From contig NC_064820.1 of the NCBI RefSeq assembly GCF_024166365.1, positions 89,108,001 to 89,172,000 of the forward strand: a stretch of DNA of 64,000 bases, read 5' to 3'. The notes beneath the pieces were generated by a model. That model searched no databases. It saw nothing but the letters and a program-made list of their open reading frames with translations, and was not told the DNA's origin. Source of the DNA: Elephas maximus indicus. Its lineage: Eukaryota; Chordata; Mammalia; Proboscidea; Elephantidae. Below are positions 37,591-49,575 of this stretch, piece by piece. Position 1 is the first letter of the stretch; each line of letters starts with the position of its first letter. The position numbers and the translations under genes are program-made.

Positions 37591-37896
37591 AGAGATCTTG
37601 GAGGAAGTACAACCAGAAGTTTCTTTAGAAGCAAGGACGGTGAGACTATGTCTCACATGCCTTGGACATGTTATCAGGAAGGATCAGTGCCTAGAGAAGG
37701 ACACCACGCTTGGTAAAGTAGAGGGTCAGCAAAAGAGAAGAAGACCCTCAGTGAGATGGATTGACACAGTGGCTGCAACAGTGGGCTCAAGCATAGCAAC
37801 CATTGTGAGGATGGCTCAGGACCAGGCAGTGTTTCGTTCTGTTGTACATAGGATCGCTGGGAGTTGGAACTGACTCGGCTGCACCTAACAGCAACA
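37591..37896 (+). mobile_element. RTE LINE, 5'-truncated 3' end with 10-bp target duplication
   Basis: Duplication acactgaaga (37581-37590) and acattgaaga (37897-37906), one mismatch. The body runs from gatcttggaggaagtacaac to gcacctaacagcaacaac. Confidence 0.9.
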
Positions 37897-39189
37897 ACAT
37901 TGAAGACAGGATATGATATACATACTAATATCTCGATTGCAAGTTTTTAGCAGTCTCCACAGAAAAGTGAAGCTTTCATTCTCATGTTACCCAATTAATT
38001 CAATAAAATAATTAAAAGTAATGAATTAGTACATACGCTATTTTATCTAAAGCTATATCTTTCTCCATGGGAAGCTGGTGAAGTTTTCCTTTTTTACCAC
38101 CAGAAAAATGTTCTTTACTAAAAACACTTGCACTGGGATTGACCCTGGCTATTTTCTTTCCTGGTCACCTGCTTTTTTTTCAATATTTTATTTTAGCCAG
38201 ATTAAATCTTTTGTGTCTGTATCTCTATAGAACCTCCTACCTACCAATATTATGAGGAGGCCTTTAGAAAAATAATTAGGTAACTCTTATGCATGAGACT
38301 CAAGAATGAATTTCTCAAAATGTTGAGCACCCATATCAAAGTAGCCAAGGAGAATTTGAGGATGACATGCACTATTTCCATGGGATTAATTAGAGTTGGG
38401 GAACTTAGAGTACAAAAACACACATTTAATGTAAAATGGGAGAGAGAAAAGATGTTTTCATAAGTAGCATGAGTTTTAAGCCAGCCTCTGTCATTGAGAG
38501 AAGCTCCTGCCGCTCATCAGCACAATTTAGAAATCTGAAATTCAGATTGCTACTTAACCATCTGACTGCAAAATTCTTATAAAATCATGTAATGATTTTG
38601 GCTCCCTTAAGTTCCTTCTGGGCCATGTTTCATAAATAACTCTCTTAAATGTAAGAAGATCATTCAGCATTTCAAGTAAGTAATGAACATTATCTATTTT
38701 ATTGATTACCTATTTTACTATATGGTTTATTTTTGTAGATGACTACTGAAATTATGATAGGTCACTTGGAGTGGTTTCTCTGAAAAGCTGGGGAATATGA
38801 AAATTCAATCTGAGTTAAATCATAAAGGAAAAGAAAACTTTTTTTTTCATTGAAAAAAAGCAGTGAAGACAGGTATTTGGGACAATTTTACAATAAATCC
38901 CCCTTAAAAAAAATAATATATATTTTTTTTTTCTGGACATAATACCATAATCCTATGACCCAAATTGCATTTCAATATTAACTTTCACAAGCCAAATATA
39001 GGCCTTGTAGTTCTATTACTTGAAAGCTCTGAGCACCTCTTCAGGGCAAGTCTGCACTTTCTAAGAATATGAATTTACAATTAAAATGAAGAGAACTATC
39101 AAGGCATTAAAAAAAAAAAAAAAGAGGCAGTGTATGCAAACAACCTGGATAATCCTGATACCTTGCCCTAAATTTGAACAGAGTATATA

Positions 39190-39282
39190 GGAATAGGGAG
39201 AACAGTGCAACAGTTTTCCTGCTGAAATTTTTTTTTTTTATGTGGGAATGGGGAGAACAGTGCAACAGTTTTCCTGCTGAAA
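39190..39282. repeat. Two-unit tandem duplication, period 55 bp
   Basis: A 38-bp unit at 39190-39227 recurs at 39245-39282 with one difference (ggaatagggag / ggaatggggag). They are separated by 17 bp, mostly T. Confidence 0.95.
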
Positions 39283-40710
39283 AAACTTGAGTCTGACTTA
39301 GGAGCTCACCAGAAGCTATTTTTAAAATGTTCGTGAAATTTTGAAATAATGTCGTACTCTGGGTACAATGTGGACTAAACAGTTTGTGTGTAGTGTATGA
39401 TATTACTTGGGTACCTGTCTACTAATAACTTGAAATCACAGCAAATGTTTATTTTACAGCTGACTTAAAATTGCTATTGTTAACAATGACTAGGTATTAA
39501 CAGTTTGGTGGAATTGAATTCTGTGACTAGAATTTAAAAGGATGTTAATCTGGATTAGAAATCTCTATATGTAAATATCTTAGACTCTTTGGGAAACAGC
39601 TTTGATGCTACTACAGTCATTAAAGGAAACAGCTGAGTCAGCAGCTTGCAGAGTAAAAATTTATGATTATATAATTCTTTTTCACCGTTCAACAGTGAAG
39701 AAAATGAAGCTTTTGGAAACAATCAGAAATGAAGGAGACGTGTCTGAAATAGCTAGACATAGTCAAATCCAGAATTCTATTTTGATAGTCAGAATGCACA
39801 CAGCAAAATACTTGCAGCCAGATTTACACAGTCCTTTGACCTTCACAAGTCAGACTTTTCAATCGTGAATGCAGTATTCTGAGACTACACTTTTGACCTT
39901 GGGGATATAACTTGGGGTTTTACGTCTCTTAGAAAACTTAGAATGCCCTGGCCCTCAAACAGAGCTCATCTAATATTAATATCATCACGTGTTTAAATGG
40001 TTAAATTATGTCATTCTTATTTTAATTATTCAGCATAGAAGGGCAAGGAGGGAAGCTCCAGCTCCTTTAGAACTCTCCCTTCTTTCTGCAGAGGTCCCTT
40101 AGTTTTCTTAATGCAAAATGTCCCCCATCTGAAGCTGGGACTGAGGAAATAGCTGCATTGTACTGCAGCCTCAAATCCTGCTACAGCTTTCAGATTTTGG
40201 ACTCAGCTGAGCTTGAACAGAAATATGCAGGGAGCAATATACTGGTCTGTGGGAACTAAAGCTTTCCTGAAGGAGACTGTAACGGGTGCTTGTCTGCCTT
40301 TCATTTTATTTACATTGTTTCTCTTAAACAATTAAACAGTCACTCTGATGGAATGACTTACATCTTAAGTTTTATTTCCTATTTCTCCTCTCTCCCAAAA
40401 TGCATTTAAATAAACTTTATGCACTCCATTATACTTGGAAGGTAGCAACTGCACTAAAAAGCCTTGAACAATTACATCAACATACAGCAGTTGGACATTC
40501 TTAAGCCATTCAACTTTAATTGTCCCCAATTCAGAAGCCCACAGTAATGCAACAGCATTCAAAAGCCTGGGGGAACATGTTCACAAATTAGCAGAGAGGG
40601 AAAGAAAAAGTCAATGCAGCAGAACTAAAATCAAGGAACACTAACCCAGCATCTCAACTCTTCATAACTTGAAATTAATTTGACTTTCATAAGAGAGTCT
40701 GTTTTCTTAC

Positions 40711-40810
40711 CTTGGATGTGAATAACTCCGTTATGATCCATAGTATAGTTGTTCGAACGATCATCAGCCCAGCACACTGAAATCAGCACCAGAAGAAGTA
40801 GGCTCTTCAT
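40711..40810 (-). CDS. HAPLN1: HAPLN1 coding exon 1 of 4 (start codon, signal peptide, N-terminus)
   Basis: First coding segment of cartilage link protein, a secreted extracellular-matrix protein that stabilises the complex of hyaluronan with aggrecan or versican. The ATG is at 40810-40808 with A at -3. Residues 1-15 (MKSLLLLVLISVCWA) form a typical cleaved signal peptide. The mature N-terminus begins DDRSNNYT, whose NYT sequon at residue 21 matches the known glycosylated site of the family. The exon ends CATCCAAG|GTAAGA, a strong donor, after 33 codons plus one base (phase 1). The exon probably starts at 40836, after the acceptor GGTCTCGCAG, giving 26 nt of 5' UTR. The acceptor's pyrimidine tract is weak, so that boundary is less certain than the donor. 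Confidence 0.95.
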
Positions 40811-41479
40811 CTTTGTAGCCCAAAGAATCTTCTTCACTGCGAGACCATCACATACAAAGAGGCTTGTGAGATTTGGAACCCTTTGGAATGTGGCACTGCA
40901 CAACTTATTGCCGCCTTATCATCAGATAATGGGTCTGTAAAAACGTTTAACCCAATCTGTTCAGAAAGTTACTGTAGCTGTCTTTGAGAGCTGAAGACTG
41001 CAGCTTTGAATAATTCCAGTTCCCTTTCTGTAGTAGAAGTAGCCAGAGGACAAATAGTGTTTAACTCTATCTTTGCAGAATTGGAAATTTAGAAATTTAA
41101 AGCACTGTAGTTTGGAGATAGAGTATATTACAAAGATACGTGAGAAGGAATTAAATAGACTTAAAAAAAAAAGTTAAGCCTTCTGAATACGGAATATTAA
41201 ACAACAATCCAGTGTGTCAATAGATGAATATTCATCACCAGGTCTAATTAGGAGCTGCATCTCCAACCCAGAGCAAATAAAGAATATTGGCATGAAACTT
41301 GACATCATCATTCATTTTACATGTGGCTTCCTAAGCAGGTTAGTTTTCCTTGTTCTAAATAGAAAAGAGGACAAAAAAAAAAAAAAAAAATCCTGATGAA
41401 GCAGAATTAGCACATTTGTTACAGGTTCACTTACCATCTTAAACACTGCTTGGGTCCGTGGTGAAGAGGTGAAAATTAT

Positions 41480-41560
41480 GCACAAACTAGGTTCCAGCTG
41501 TGCATGCTACCACTGCAGTTGCCCTGATTGATTTTTCATTCATCTCTACCTAAATGCTGA
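41480..41560. repeat. Unassigned dispersed segment, related to 42768-42842
   Basis: actaggttccagctgtgcat ... attcatctctacctaaat aligns by eye, at roughly two-thirds or more identity, with gctaggttacaggtgtgtat ... tttatctctatctaaaat. The family is not recognised. Confidence 0.5.
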
Positions 41561-42767
41561 CGCACCAATTTGGAATGCCAGGTAGGGTCTCTGCAGTCAG
41601 CAGAGCCCTGGCTGCAGGCAAGGTCCCTGCAGCCTCGCAGGGCAATTAGGCAAATAAAGAGCTGAAACAGACAGAGTGGCAAGTCCTGGTCCTGAGGCAG
41701 AGTCATCACTGACTGTCCTTTATTGCAAAATCAACTTGAAAAAAGGAGATACATCCCCTAAAGTTTGTCACTGTAAGATCTAGGATGAGCCAAAAACCAA
41801 TCCCAAGTGATATAAACCTTATGACCTCTGCAATATTTGCCAGGCAAGAATTTCAGTGTAGTGCCTCTGTTTTAATATGGAAGTTGAGGCACATGTTAAC
41901 AAGGGCTTTCTTTTTCTCTCATGCACACAGCAGTGTTAACAATACTTGGCTATTTTTAAAACTGAAAATTGCACAATACTGGCTCCTCGAACTAATTTGT
42001 TTTTTCTAAGAAAGTCTATCTCCCAAGAATACGTATGAAGGAGTTTTCAGTCTGTTCCTGGAGGTCCTTCCCGGCGAGCCTCTACTCCAGCGCCTAATGC
42101 GTGTACTCACAGAAGTTCCCCAGGTCTCATGGGACAGGAACACCTCTCTGCATTTGCCCTATAAAAAACTGCCTTTCGGTCTTTTATGATTGCTTTAATT
42201 TTTTTTTTCTTCTTTCATATGTCATGGGAAGAAGATGGTTGCCCATGAGCAAATTGTAAGACTTACTTTTCCAGGAAACCAAGAGTGCCACCTTCAAAAT
42301 TCTACCTGATTTCTTTAAATCTTATTTTCAGAAGCTTACTTGCTTACTCCTCTGAGGAGTTTTCTGAAATTACTACTTTTTGTAGCCACTGATCTGTGTA
42401 TACAGGTTACTATTAACAAATATTACCTACTTTGGGCCCAGTGCTGTGCCGTGGGTGAAAAAAAAATCAAATAAAAAGGAATTTGGAATATAATGGGGAC
42501 AATTACATATACAAGCATGAAAAGGCATGAGACAAACATGAAACGGAAGGTGACAGGCAAACCAGCAGGAGGCAAACATGTTCTCTGAGTGCCCTAGGAG
42601 CCAGAGGAGGGGAGAAGTTGTGGAAAAAGAGTATTAGGAAAGCATGCAATTTTAAATGTGAAAGAAAGGAGACATTTTAGGTAAGGAATCAAGATGAGCA
42701 AAGCAGAGAACTTGCCAGATTAATTTTTCACTTTAAAGTGGTCGTCTAAAACATAATTTATACACAC

Positions 42768-42842
42768 ACACGCTAGGTTACAGGTGTGTATCTTACCACC
42801 GTAGCCAGTCTGATTTCCATTTATCTCTATCTAAAATATACT
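42768..42842. repeat. Unassigned dispersed segment, related to 41480-41560
   Basis: Second member of the pair, followed directly by a reverse AfroSINE. Confidence 0.5.
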
Positions 42843-42844
42843 AA

Positions 42845-43012
42845 AAACCAAACCAGTAATCATCGAGTCCAGTCTGACACATGGTGACCCCATGTGTGCC
42901 AGTGTGTCAGAGTAGAACTATGCTTTGTAGGCTCGTCACGGTTGTGACCTTTCAGAATCAAATCGCCAGGACGTCTCCTGAGGTGCCGCTGAGCGCTTAG
43001 CAGTTTCTGCCA
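42845..43012 (-). repeat. AfroSINE type II
   Basis: Reverse copy: atcgagtccagtctgac, cagagtagaactatgcttt, gttgtgacctttcagaatc, tctcctgaggtgcc. Confidence 0.85.
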
Positions 43013-43189
43013 TCCAGGAACTTCAAAACATATTACACATATGCATATCTCCTGACAAATTTTTATGTCTCCTTTAATTCCATACCATAGTATTCAAAAT
43101 TAGATCAGTTCAATCTGTTGAGTTACGATATTAAACCATCCATGGGCCCAATTTTAAAATGTAAACATCGCTGAGAGGAGGAATTGATA

Positions 43190-43380
43190 ATAACAACGGC
43201 ATTCCTTGTAACTGAGTTTCTAGTATCTGCCAAGTAGTATGCCAAGCATTTCGCATAATACAATGGCTCATGCAGTCTTATGAATCTACTGTGGGGCAAA
43301 TATTTCCATTTTTTACTGGCACCAATCATTACCTTGCTGAAGGTCACACATTTAGTAAGTGGTAAAATTCGAATTTGATG
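43190..43380 (+). repeat. MIR
   Basis: gtatctgccaagtagtatgc, tttcgcataatacaatgg, ccttgctgaaggtcacac, taagtggtaaaattcgaa. The same element order as other MIRs here. Confidence 0.7.
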
Positions 43381-43929
43381 TCAACCAAAAGCAACACTTA
43401 ATTTGAGTTGGGCTTATTTTTCTGAATGAAAAACTTAGCCTGTTAGTTGTTTTGTTATATTTCATTATATAGGATCTTTAACCTGAACACCCAATGAGAT
43501 TAAAACCCTGTCTCATGGTATATGCAAATATAAACACAATTTTTTTTATGAGAAATTAATCAGATAGAATTTTTTTTAGCATGGTTGTGCCCTAGCTTAC
43601 ATATAATACCACCCTTGTCGTGAACACTGCCCTGGTAACACACATGTGCACATGTCTGTATGAGTGTACACACATACACATATATCTTTAACTTAGAAAA
43701 GCCAAGGATATTACATTTTCAGAAATTTGTGATGTGAAAAGACGCATGTATCAGTGGACACTTCCTGGGCAGCCCACACTGTCATGAATGTAATCCAGGT
43801 AGGAGAGAGTGGACATTATCTTTGCTACCCTTGCTGTCTCACCAACAGATATGAAAGTAGAACAGTGATCTTTAAAGAAACATAATCTTCAGGCATTTGA
43901 GTAAACTGTAAGGACAACATGAGATGCTC

Positions 43930-44045
43930 ACATCAGACTGTTCCTTGAGGGCAAGGGCTGTGTCAGTGCCTTAGTATCTCCACTAGAGAAGAGTGCCTCA
44001 GACATGGCAGTAGATGGTCAACAAATATGTGTTGAGTGAATAAAT
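43930..44045 (+). repeat. L2 3'-end fragment
   Basis: cttgagggcaagggctgtg, then ggtcaacaaatatgtgttg and gagtgaataaatc. Confidence 0.6.
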
Positions 44046-44102
44046 CTGAGTCTGAGTTATTTTCATTTGTAATGGTGTATTTTTTGAATATCTAGGTATA
44101 TA

Positions 44103-44150
44103 TAGGTTTGCTATGAGTTAGAATTGGCTCAACGGCAACGGGTTTAGGTA
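44103..44150 (+). repeat. AfroSINE 3'-tail fragment
   Basis: tttgctatgagttagaattg, then gctcaacggcaacgggttta. Confidence 0.8.
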
Positions 44151-44499
44151 TGTTAGTAAAAAATTTCAATTTTTGATATGAGTAAAATTTTGGGAGTTTG
44201 GGGGACTTTTATAAAGCAAGCTATTGCCAGCTCCTGAAATGGCATTCTTAATTCACTTGCAGCTTACACATTGATTCTACAGCTTACCCAGGCTTGCTGC
44301 CATTAAGCTGCAGCCAGCTTCAAGACAAGTCCAAACTGAAAATTCTATGTTAGTAGTCAAAGACATATGATAGGAATGTAATTTTACAATTTTCCCCTGG
44401 TGACAATTGAACCTCTCTTTGGAAGCAAGACACTATCCAAGGTAAAAGTGTAATAGAAATACAGCTATACTAATACCAACAGTCTGACATTAACTTAGT

Positions 44500-44714
44500 G
44501 TCTCTGGGTGATACAAAGGGCTAGCACGCTTGGCCGCTAAAATAAAGGTTGGTGGTTCAAGTTCACTCAGAGGTGCCCTGGAAGAAATGCCTAGTGATCT
44601 ACTTCTGAAAAATCAGCCACTGAAAACCCTATGGAGCACAGTTCTGCTCTGACACTCATGGCAACGCCATGAGTCTGAACTGACTCAACACCAACTGTAT
44701 TTTTTTTTTTTTTT
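44500..44714 (+). repeat. AfroSINE type II
   Basis: Head ctctgggtgatacaaagg, body cagaggtgccctggaag, tail gagtctgaactgactcaac, then a T run. Confidence 0.85.
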
Positions 44715-44786
44715 AATACCAAGTTAACCAACTGCTATTCCTTAAATGTCCACTACGTTAAAATTATTTTATTGGGTACTGGGGAC

Positions 44787-44944
44787 ATGGAACCCTGTGG
44801 AGAAGTTGTTAAGAGCTATGGCTGCTAACCAAAAGGTCAGCTGTTCAAATCTACCAGCTGCTCCCTGGAAACCCTATAGGGAAGTTGCACTCTGTCCCAT
44901 AGGGTTGCTAGGCGTCGGAATCGACTTGATGGCAACGAGTTTGA
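44787..44944 (+). repeat. AfroSINE type I
   Basis: ggctgctaaccaaaaggtca, gctccctggaaaccctat and cgtcggaatcgacttgatgg. Confidence 0.88.
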
Positions 44945-44999
44945 ATGGGAAAGTGGAAGACATGCATGCCCTGGAAACTAAGACCATGTATTTTCTGAA

Positions 45000-45088
45000 C
45001 TACTCTTATATGCCAGGTTCTGTCCTTATAGCTTCACCCATTTAATTGTTATTTCTCAGAACAATTCTATTGAGGTTAAGTATGTTAC
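45000..45088 (+). repeat. MIR, left half (split by an RTE insertion)
   Basis: tatgccaggttctgtcctta, then tctcagaacaattctattga. It continues at 47589. Confidence 0.65.
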
Positions 45089-47581
45089 CCACATGTCTGT
45101 CAATTTGTTGTACTGTGGGGGCTTGCCTGTTGCTGTGATGCTGGAAACTATGCCAACAGTATTCTAATACCAGCAGGGTCACCCACGGTGGACAGATTTC
45201 AGCTGAGCTTCCAGACTAAGACAGACTAGGAAGAAGGACTCAGCAGTCTACTTCTGAAAAGATTTAACCAGTGAAAACCTTGCAAATAGCAGTGAAACAT
45301 TGTTTGGTATAGTGCCAGAAGATGAGCCCTCAGGTTGGAAGGCACTCAAAAGTAGAGTCAACCTTAATGACGTGGATGGAGTCAAGCTTTCAAGACCTTC
45401 ATTTGCTGAGGTGGCATGACTCAAAATGAGAAGAAACAGCTGCAAACATCCATTAATGATTGGAATGTGGAATGTATGAAGTATGAAGCTAGGAAAACTG
45501 GAAGCCGTCAAACATGAAATGGGATGCATAAACATTGATATCCTAGGCATTAATGAGCTGAAATGGACTGGTATTGGCCATTTTGAATTAGACAATCATA
45601 TGGTCTACTATGCCGGGTATGACAAATTAAGAGGAATGGCATTGCATTCATCACCAAAAAGAATATTTCAAGATCTACCCTGAAGTACAACCTGTCAGTG
45701 ATAGGATAATATTCGTATGCCCACAAGGAAGGCCAGTTAATATTAAGGACTATTACTCAAATTTATACACCAACCACTAAGGCCAAAGATGAAGAAATTG
45801 GAGATTTTTACAAACCTCTGCAGTCTGAAATTGATTGAACACGCAATTAGGATGCATTGATGATTGCTGGAGATTGGAACGGGAAACTTGGAGACAAAGA
45901 AGAAGGATCAGTAGTTGGAAAATATGGCCTTGGTAACAGAAACGATACTGGAGATCACATGATAGAATTTTGCACGACCAACGACTTCTTCATGGCAAAC
46001 ACCTTTTTTTGCCAACATAAACGGTGACTACACACGTGGACCTCACCAGATAGAATACACAAGAATCAAATCTATTACATCTGTGGAAAGAGGCGATGGA
46101 AAAACTCAGTATCATCAGTCAGAACAAGGTCAGGGGCCAACTGCAGAACAGACCATCAATTGCTCATATAGCAAGTTCAAGTTGAAACTGAAGAAAAATT
46201 AGAACAAGTCAATAAGAGCCAAAGTACAACCTTGAATATATCCCACCCGAATTTAGAGACTGTGTCAAGAATAGATTTGATGGGTTGAACACTGATGACC
46301 CAAGACCAGACGAGTTGTGGAATGACATCAAGGATATCATACATAAAGAAAACAAAAACCCAACCCACTACTATCAAGTCAATTCTGACTCATAGTGATC
46401 CTATAGGACAGAGTAGAACTGCCCCATAGAGTTTCCAAAGACTGCCTGGCAGATTCAAACTGCTAACCTCTTGGTTAGCAGCCATAGTACTTAACCACTA
46501 CGCCACCAGGGTTTCCTGAAGAAAACAAGAGGTCATTAAAAACAAATTATGGATAACATTGCGAAGAATGGGAATTCCAGAACACTTAATTGTGCTCATG
46601 AGGAACCTGTATATAGATCAAGAGGCAATTGTTCGAAGAGAACAAGGGGATACTGACTGGTTTAAAGTCAGGAAAAGTGTGCATCAGGGTTCTATCTTTC
46701 CACCATACTTATTCAATCTGTATGCTGAACACATAATCCGAGAAGGTGAACTATATTAAGAAGAATGGGACATCGGGATTGGAGGAAGACTCATTAACAA
46801 CCTGAGTTATGCAGATGACACAACCTTGATTGCTGAAAGCGAAGAGGACTTGAAGACCTTACTGATGAAGATCAAAGACCACAGCCTTCAGTAAGGATTA
46901 CAACTCACCATGAAGAAAGAAAAAATCTTCACAGCTGGACCAATAAGCAACAACATGATAAACTGAGAAAAGATTGAGGTTGTAAACAATTTCATTTTAC
47001 TTGGAGCCACAATCAACAGCCATGGAAGCAGCAGTCATGAAATCAAAAGACGCATTGCATTGGGTAAATCTGCTGCAAAGGACCTCTTTAAAGTGTTGAA
47101 GAGCAAATATGTCACCTTGAAGACTAAGGTGCACCTGACCCAAGCCATAGTGTTTTCAATTGTCTCCTATGCATGTGAAAGTTGAACAAGGACTAAAGAA
47201 GAATTGATGCCTTTGAATTGTGGTGTTGGAGAAGAATACTGATACCATGGACTGCCAAAAGAATGAACAAATCTGTCTTGGAAGAACTACAACCAGAATG
47301 CTCCTTAGAAGTAAGGATGGTGAGACTACATCTCACATGTTTCAGACATGTTGTTAGGAGGGATCGGTCCCTGGAGAAGGACATCATGCTTGGTAAAGTA
47401 GAGGGTCAGTGAAAAAGAGGAAGACCCTCAATGAAGTGGATTGATACAGCAGCTGAAACAATGGGCTTAAGCATAACAACGATTGTGAGGATGGCGCAGG
47501 ACCAGGTAGTGTTTTGTTCTGTTGTGCATAGGGGTTCTATGAGGCAGAACTGACTCCATGGCACCTAACAACAGCAATGGC
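45089..47581 (+). mobile_element. RTE LINE with both ends, internal deletion and nested SINE
   Basis: Both termini are present: the 5' start acatgtctgtcaatttgttg and the 3' end ggcacctaacaacagcaatg. A perfect 7-bp duplication atgttac flanks it at 45082-45088 and 47582-47588. The endonuclease region has several stops and frameshifts. Near 46545 the sequence jumps from the linker (aagaggtcattaaaaac) straight to late RT (gcgaagaatgggaattcc). By comparison with the copy at 1-2765, about 0.9 kb including RT motif A is lost. Motif C (YADD) remains near 46809-46820. Confidence 0.92.
46354..46518 (-). repeat. AfroSINE type I inside the RTE, 8-bp target duplication
   Basis: aagaaaac at 46346-46353 and 46519-46526. 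Reverse copy ending at the head cgccaccagggtttcct. Confidence 0.93.
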
Positions 47582-47588
47582 ATGTTAC

Positions 47589-47720
47589 TATTCAGATTTT
47601 ATAGTTTAGGAAATGAAGTCGTAGTGTGGTGAACTAACTTTCCCAAGGGTTCTCAACATGTAAATCCAGAAGGGAGGTGTCCGGGCAGACTGACCCCAGA
47701 GCTTGCATTCTCAACCACCA
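47589..47720 (+). repeat. MIR, right half
   Basis: Resumes after the RTE: attttatagtttaggaaatg, taactttcccaagggttctc, then gtaaatccagaagggagg. Confidence 0.65.
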
Positions 47721-47745
47721 TTATTAAGGTCCTATACATGCTGAG

Positions 47746-47899
47746 GGAAACACTGGTGGCGTAGTGGTTAGGTGCTATGGCTGTTAACCAAGAGGTCGGC
47801 AGTTTGAATTCGCCAGGTGCTCCTTGGAAACTGTACGGGGCAGTTCTACTCTGTCCTGTAGGGTTGCTATGAGTCGGAATTGACTCGACAGCAACGGGT
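47746..47899 (+). repeat. AfroSINE type I with 13-bp duplication
   Basis: tatacatgctgag (47733-47745) and tatacgtgctgag (47900-47912), one mismatch. Confidence 0.93.
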
Positions 47900-49299
47900 T
47901 ATACGTGCTGAGAAGTGCAAACCATTCTGTCCTAGACAGCTTTTACAACTCTTTAAGGTTTCCTGCCAACTGGAATGCCTCCCTTCACCCATGTCATGCT
48001 GGGTTACAGGTATAGCACTGCCCCACATGCGTTAGCACATGAGATGTTTGAGTCCAAAGACTGGGTGATTTCCTCTCTGTGTACCCATCACCCAGAACTG
48101 CATCTGAGTGCTGAAAGGAAGAATGAATGGACAGACAATTGGACCTTCGAGAAACAGGTAAAAACACTGTAGGAGCCAAGACTGAGAGAAGGTTTAAAAC
48201 TGCTTTCAAGCACAAATGTGTCATGATAAGGAGGATGATGAAGAGTTATTCTTTTCCTCCACTGAGGACATAATGAAAGAAATCAGATTTCAATTTTGAA
48301 CTTCAAATTTGGTTTAAAAATTATGGGAATCAATGCAAAGGCTACTAGAAATTGAATAAGCAGAGAAACCAGAGTCTGGTTTGATAGAATTATTTTAAAA
48401 TAGATGGGATCTTCTCCTCCTTGATATCATTTAAGTTTAACTAGTTAAAGGCAGAAGAGTGGCCACCATGAGTGCTTCACAAATGTTGGTCAGTGATTCA
48501 GGGGAAAAAAATACATAGGGACTGTGAAAGTGTATTTTTCAGTAGGCTAAATTAATTCATTTTAAAGAACTTCTATTTTTTTCTGAAGTAATTTTTCTTA
48601 CCTTTTTTTGCTGCTAAATGGCCTTTACTTCATGGAATTATAAATTACAGACTTTCAAAATTATAATTTTCATCCTTGCTTAGCAAAAAAAAAAAAAAAA
48701 AGCAACCTTATACTGATTCCTAACCTAAACTGTTTTGTTTTGGTGGCTGATTGGTTTTGTTTTCTGTTGGCTTTGCAGGGATGTGAAAGCCAGAAGTCAG
48801 ACCACTTGCCCAGATGATGACTAAAAGAGTCAGACTAAAGATGCATTTGAATTGTTCACTCCTGCGTGGAGTGTATAAGGTGATCTATCGAAGCCATAGG
48901 ATTTATTTTGAATACCTGGAGAGAATGCAAAATGACTGGAATACATCCAAGGCTGAGAGAGAAGCCATGATTAACAAACAAAACAAAACAAAAACCTCTG
49001 TTCAACTCTGCAATGCTAAGTTCCCTCAGGGAGCAAGTCTGTATAAGCTTCAAGGTAAACATAGCCTTTCCCAGGTCTTCTTCCATTGTTCTCTGAAAGT
49101 ACAAGCTACTGAAGCAGCTAATTAGCTTTTTTGATTCCCTGAATTTTTTTTTTTTTTGAATTGGGTTGGCCATAGACCTTCTCATCATGGTGACCCTCCA
49201 ATCTGGCCCTAGTCACACTGTTGCTTCCTTGGCCTTGCCATAATACTTTGGCAGCTTGATAAACCTGAAAAAATTGTGGACAGAAGGAAGAAACCATGA

Positions 49300-49385
49300 G
49301 TTCTACCCTGGGCATCATAACTGATAGGTCAGGTCTCAATTACTTTACCTACAAAATAGGAAAAATGACAACCTCTCCCAGGGTG
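49300..49385 (+). repeat. MIR-like fragment
   Basis: caggtctcaattactttacc, then acaaaataggaaaaatgac. Confidence 0.4.
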
Positions 49386-49575
49386 AGAAGTGTTTTTAAA
49401 AAAGTGTATTAACTATACAACCTGAAGTATTGTTATTAAGCTGTTATGGCTCACTTCAAACTTGATCAATTTTATGGATAAATGTTAAAACAAAAGACAA
49501 AACCAAAGATATCTCCATCTAAAGGGAATGTGAACCCTTCTGTAAGTCTGTTATTTCAAATGACTTCAGGAGTCA

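Larger units (their letters stand above)
19456..40710 (-). other. HAPLN1: HAPLN1 intron between signal-peptide and Ig exons
   Basis: A 21.3-kb phase-1 intron, largely repeats. Unique-looking stretches with no recognised feature are 20490-22211, 23143-23954, 25276-26057, 26149-27061, 27271-28089, 29727-31110, 32010-34077, 34930-36050, 37907-39189 and 39283-40710. The longest non-repeat open frame (35246-35647, minus) is discussed under rejected items. Confidence 0.9.

Noticed and set aside
48814..49188. Overlapping open frames of 103 and 110 codons on opposite strands
   Set aside because: No family resemblance; partly low-complexity (aaaacaaaac and T runs) inside intronic or upstream DNA.
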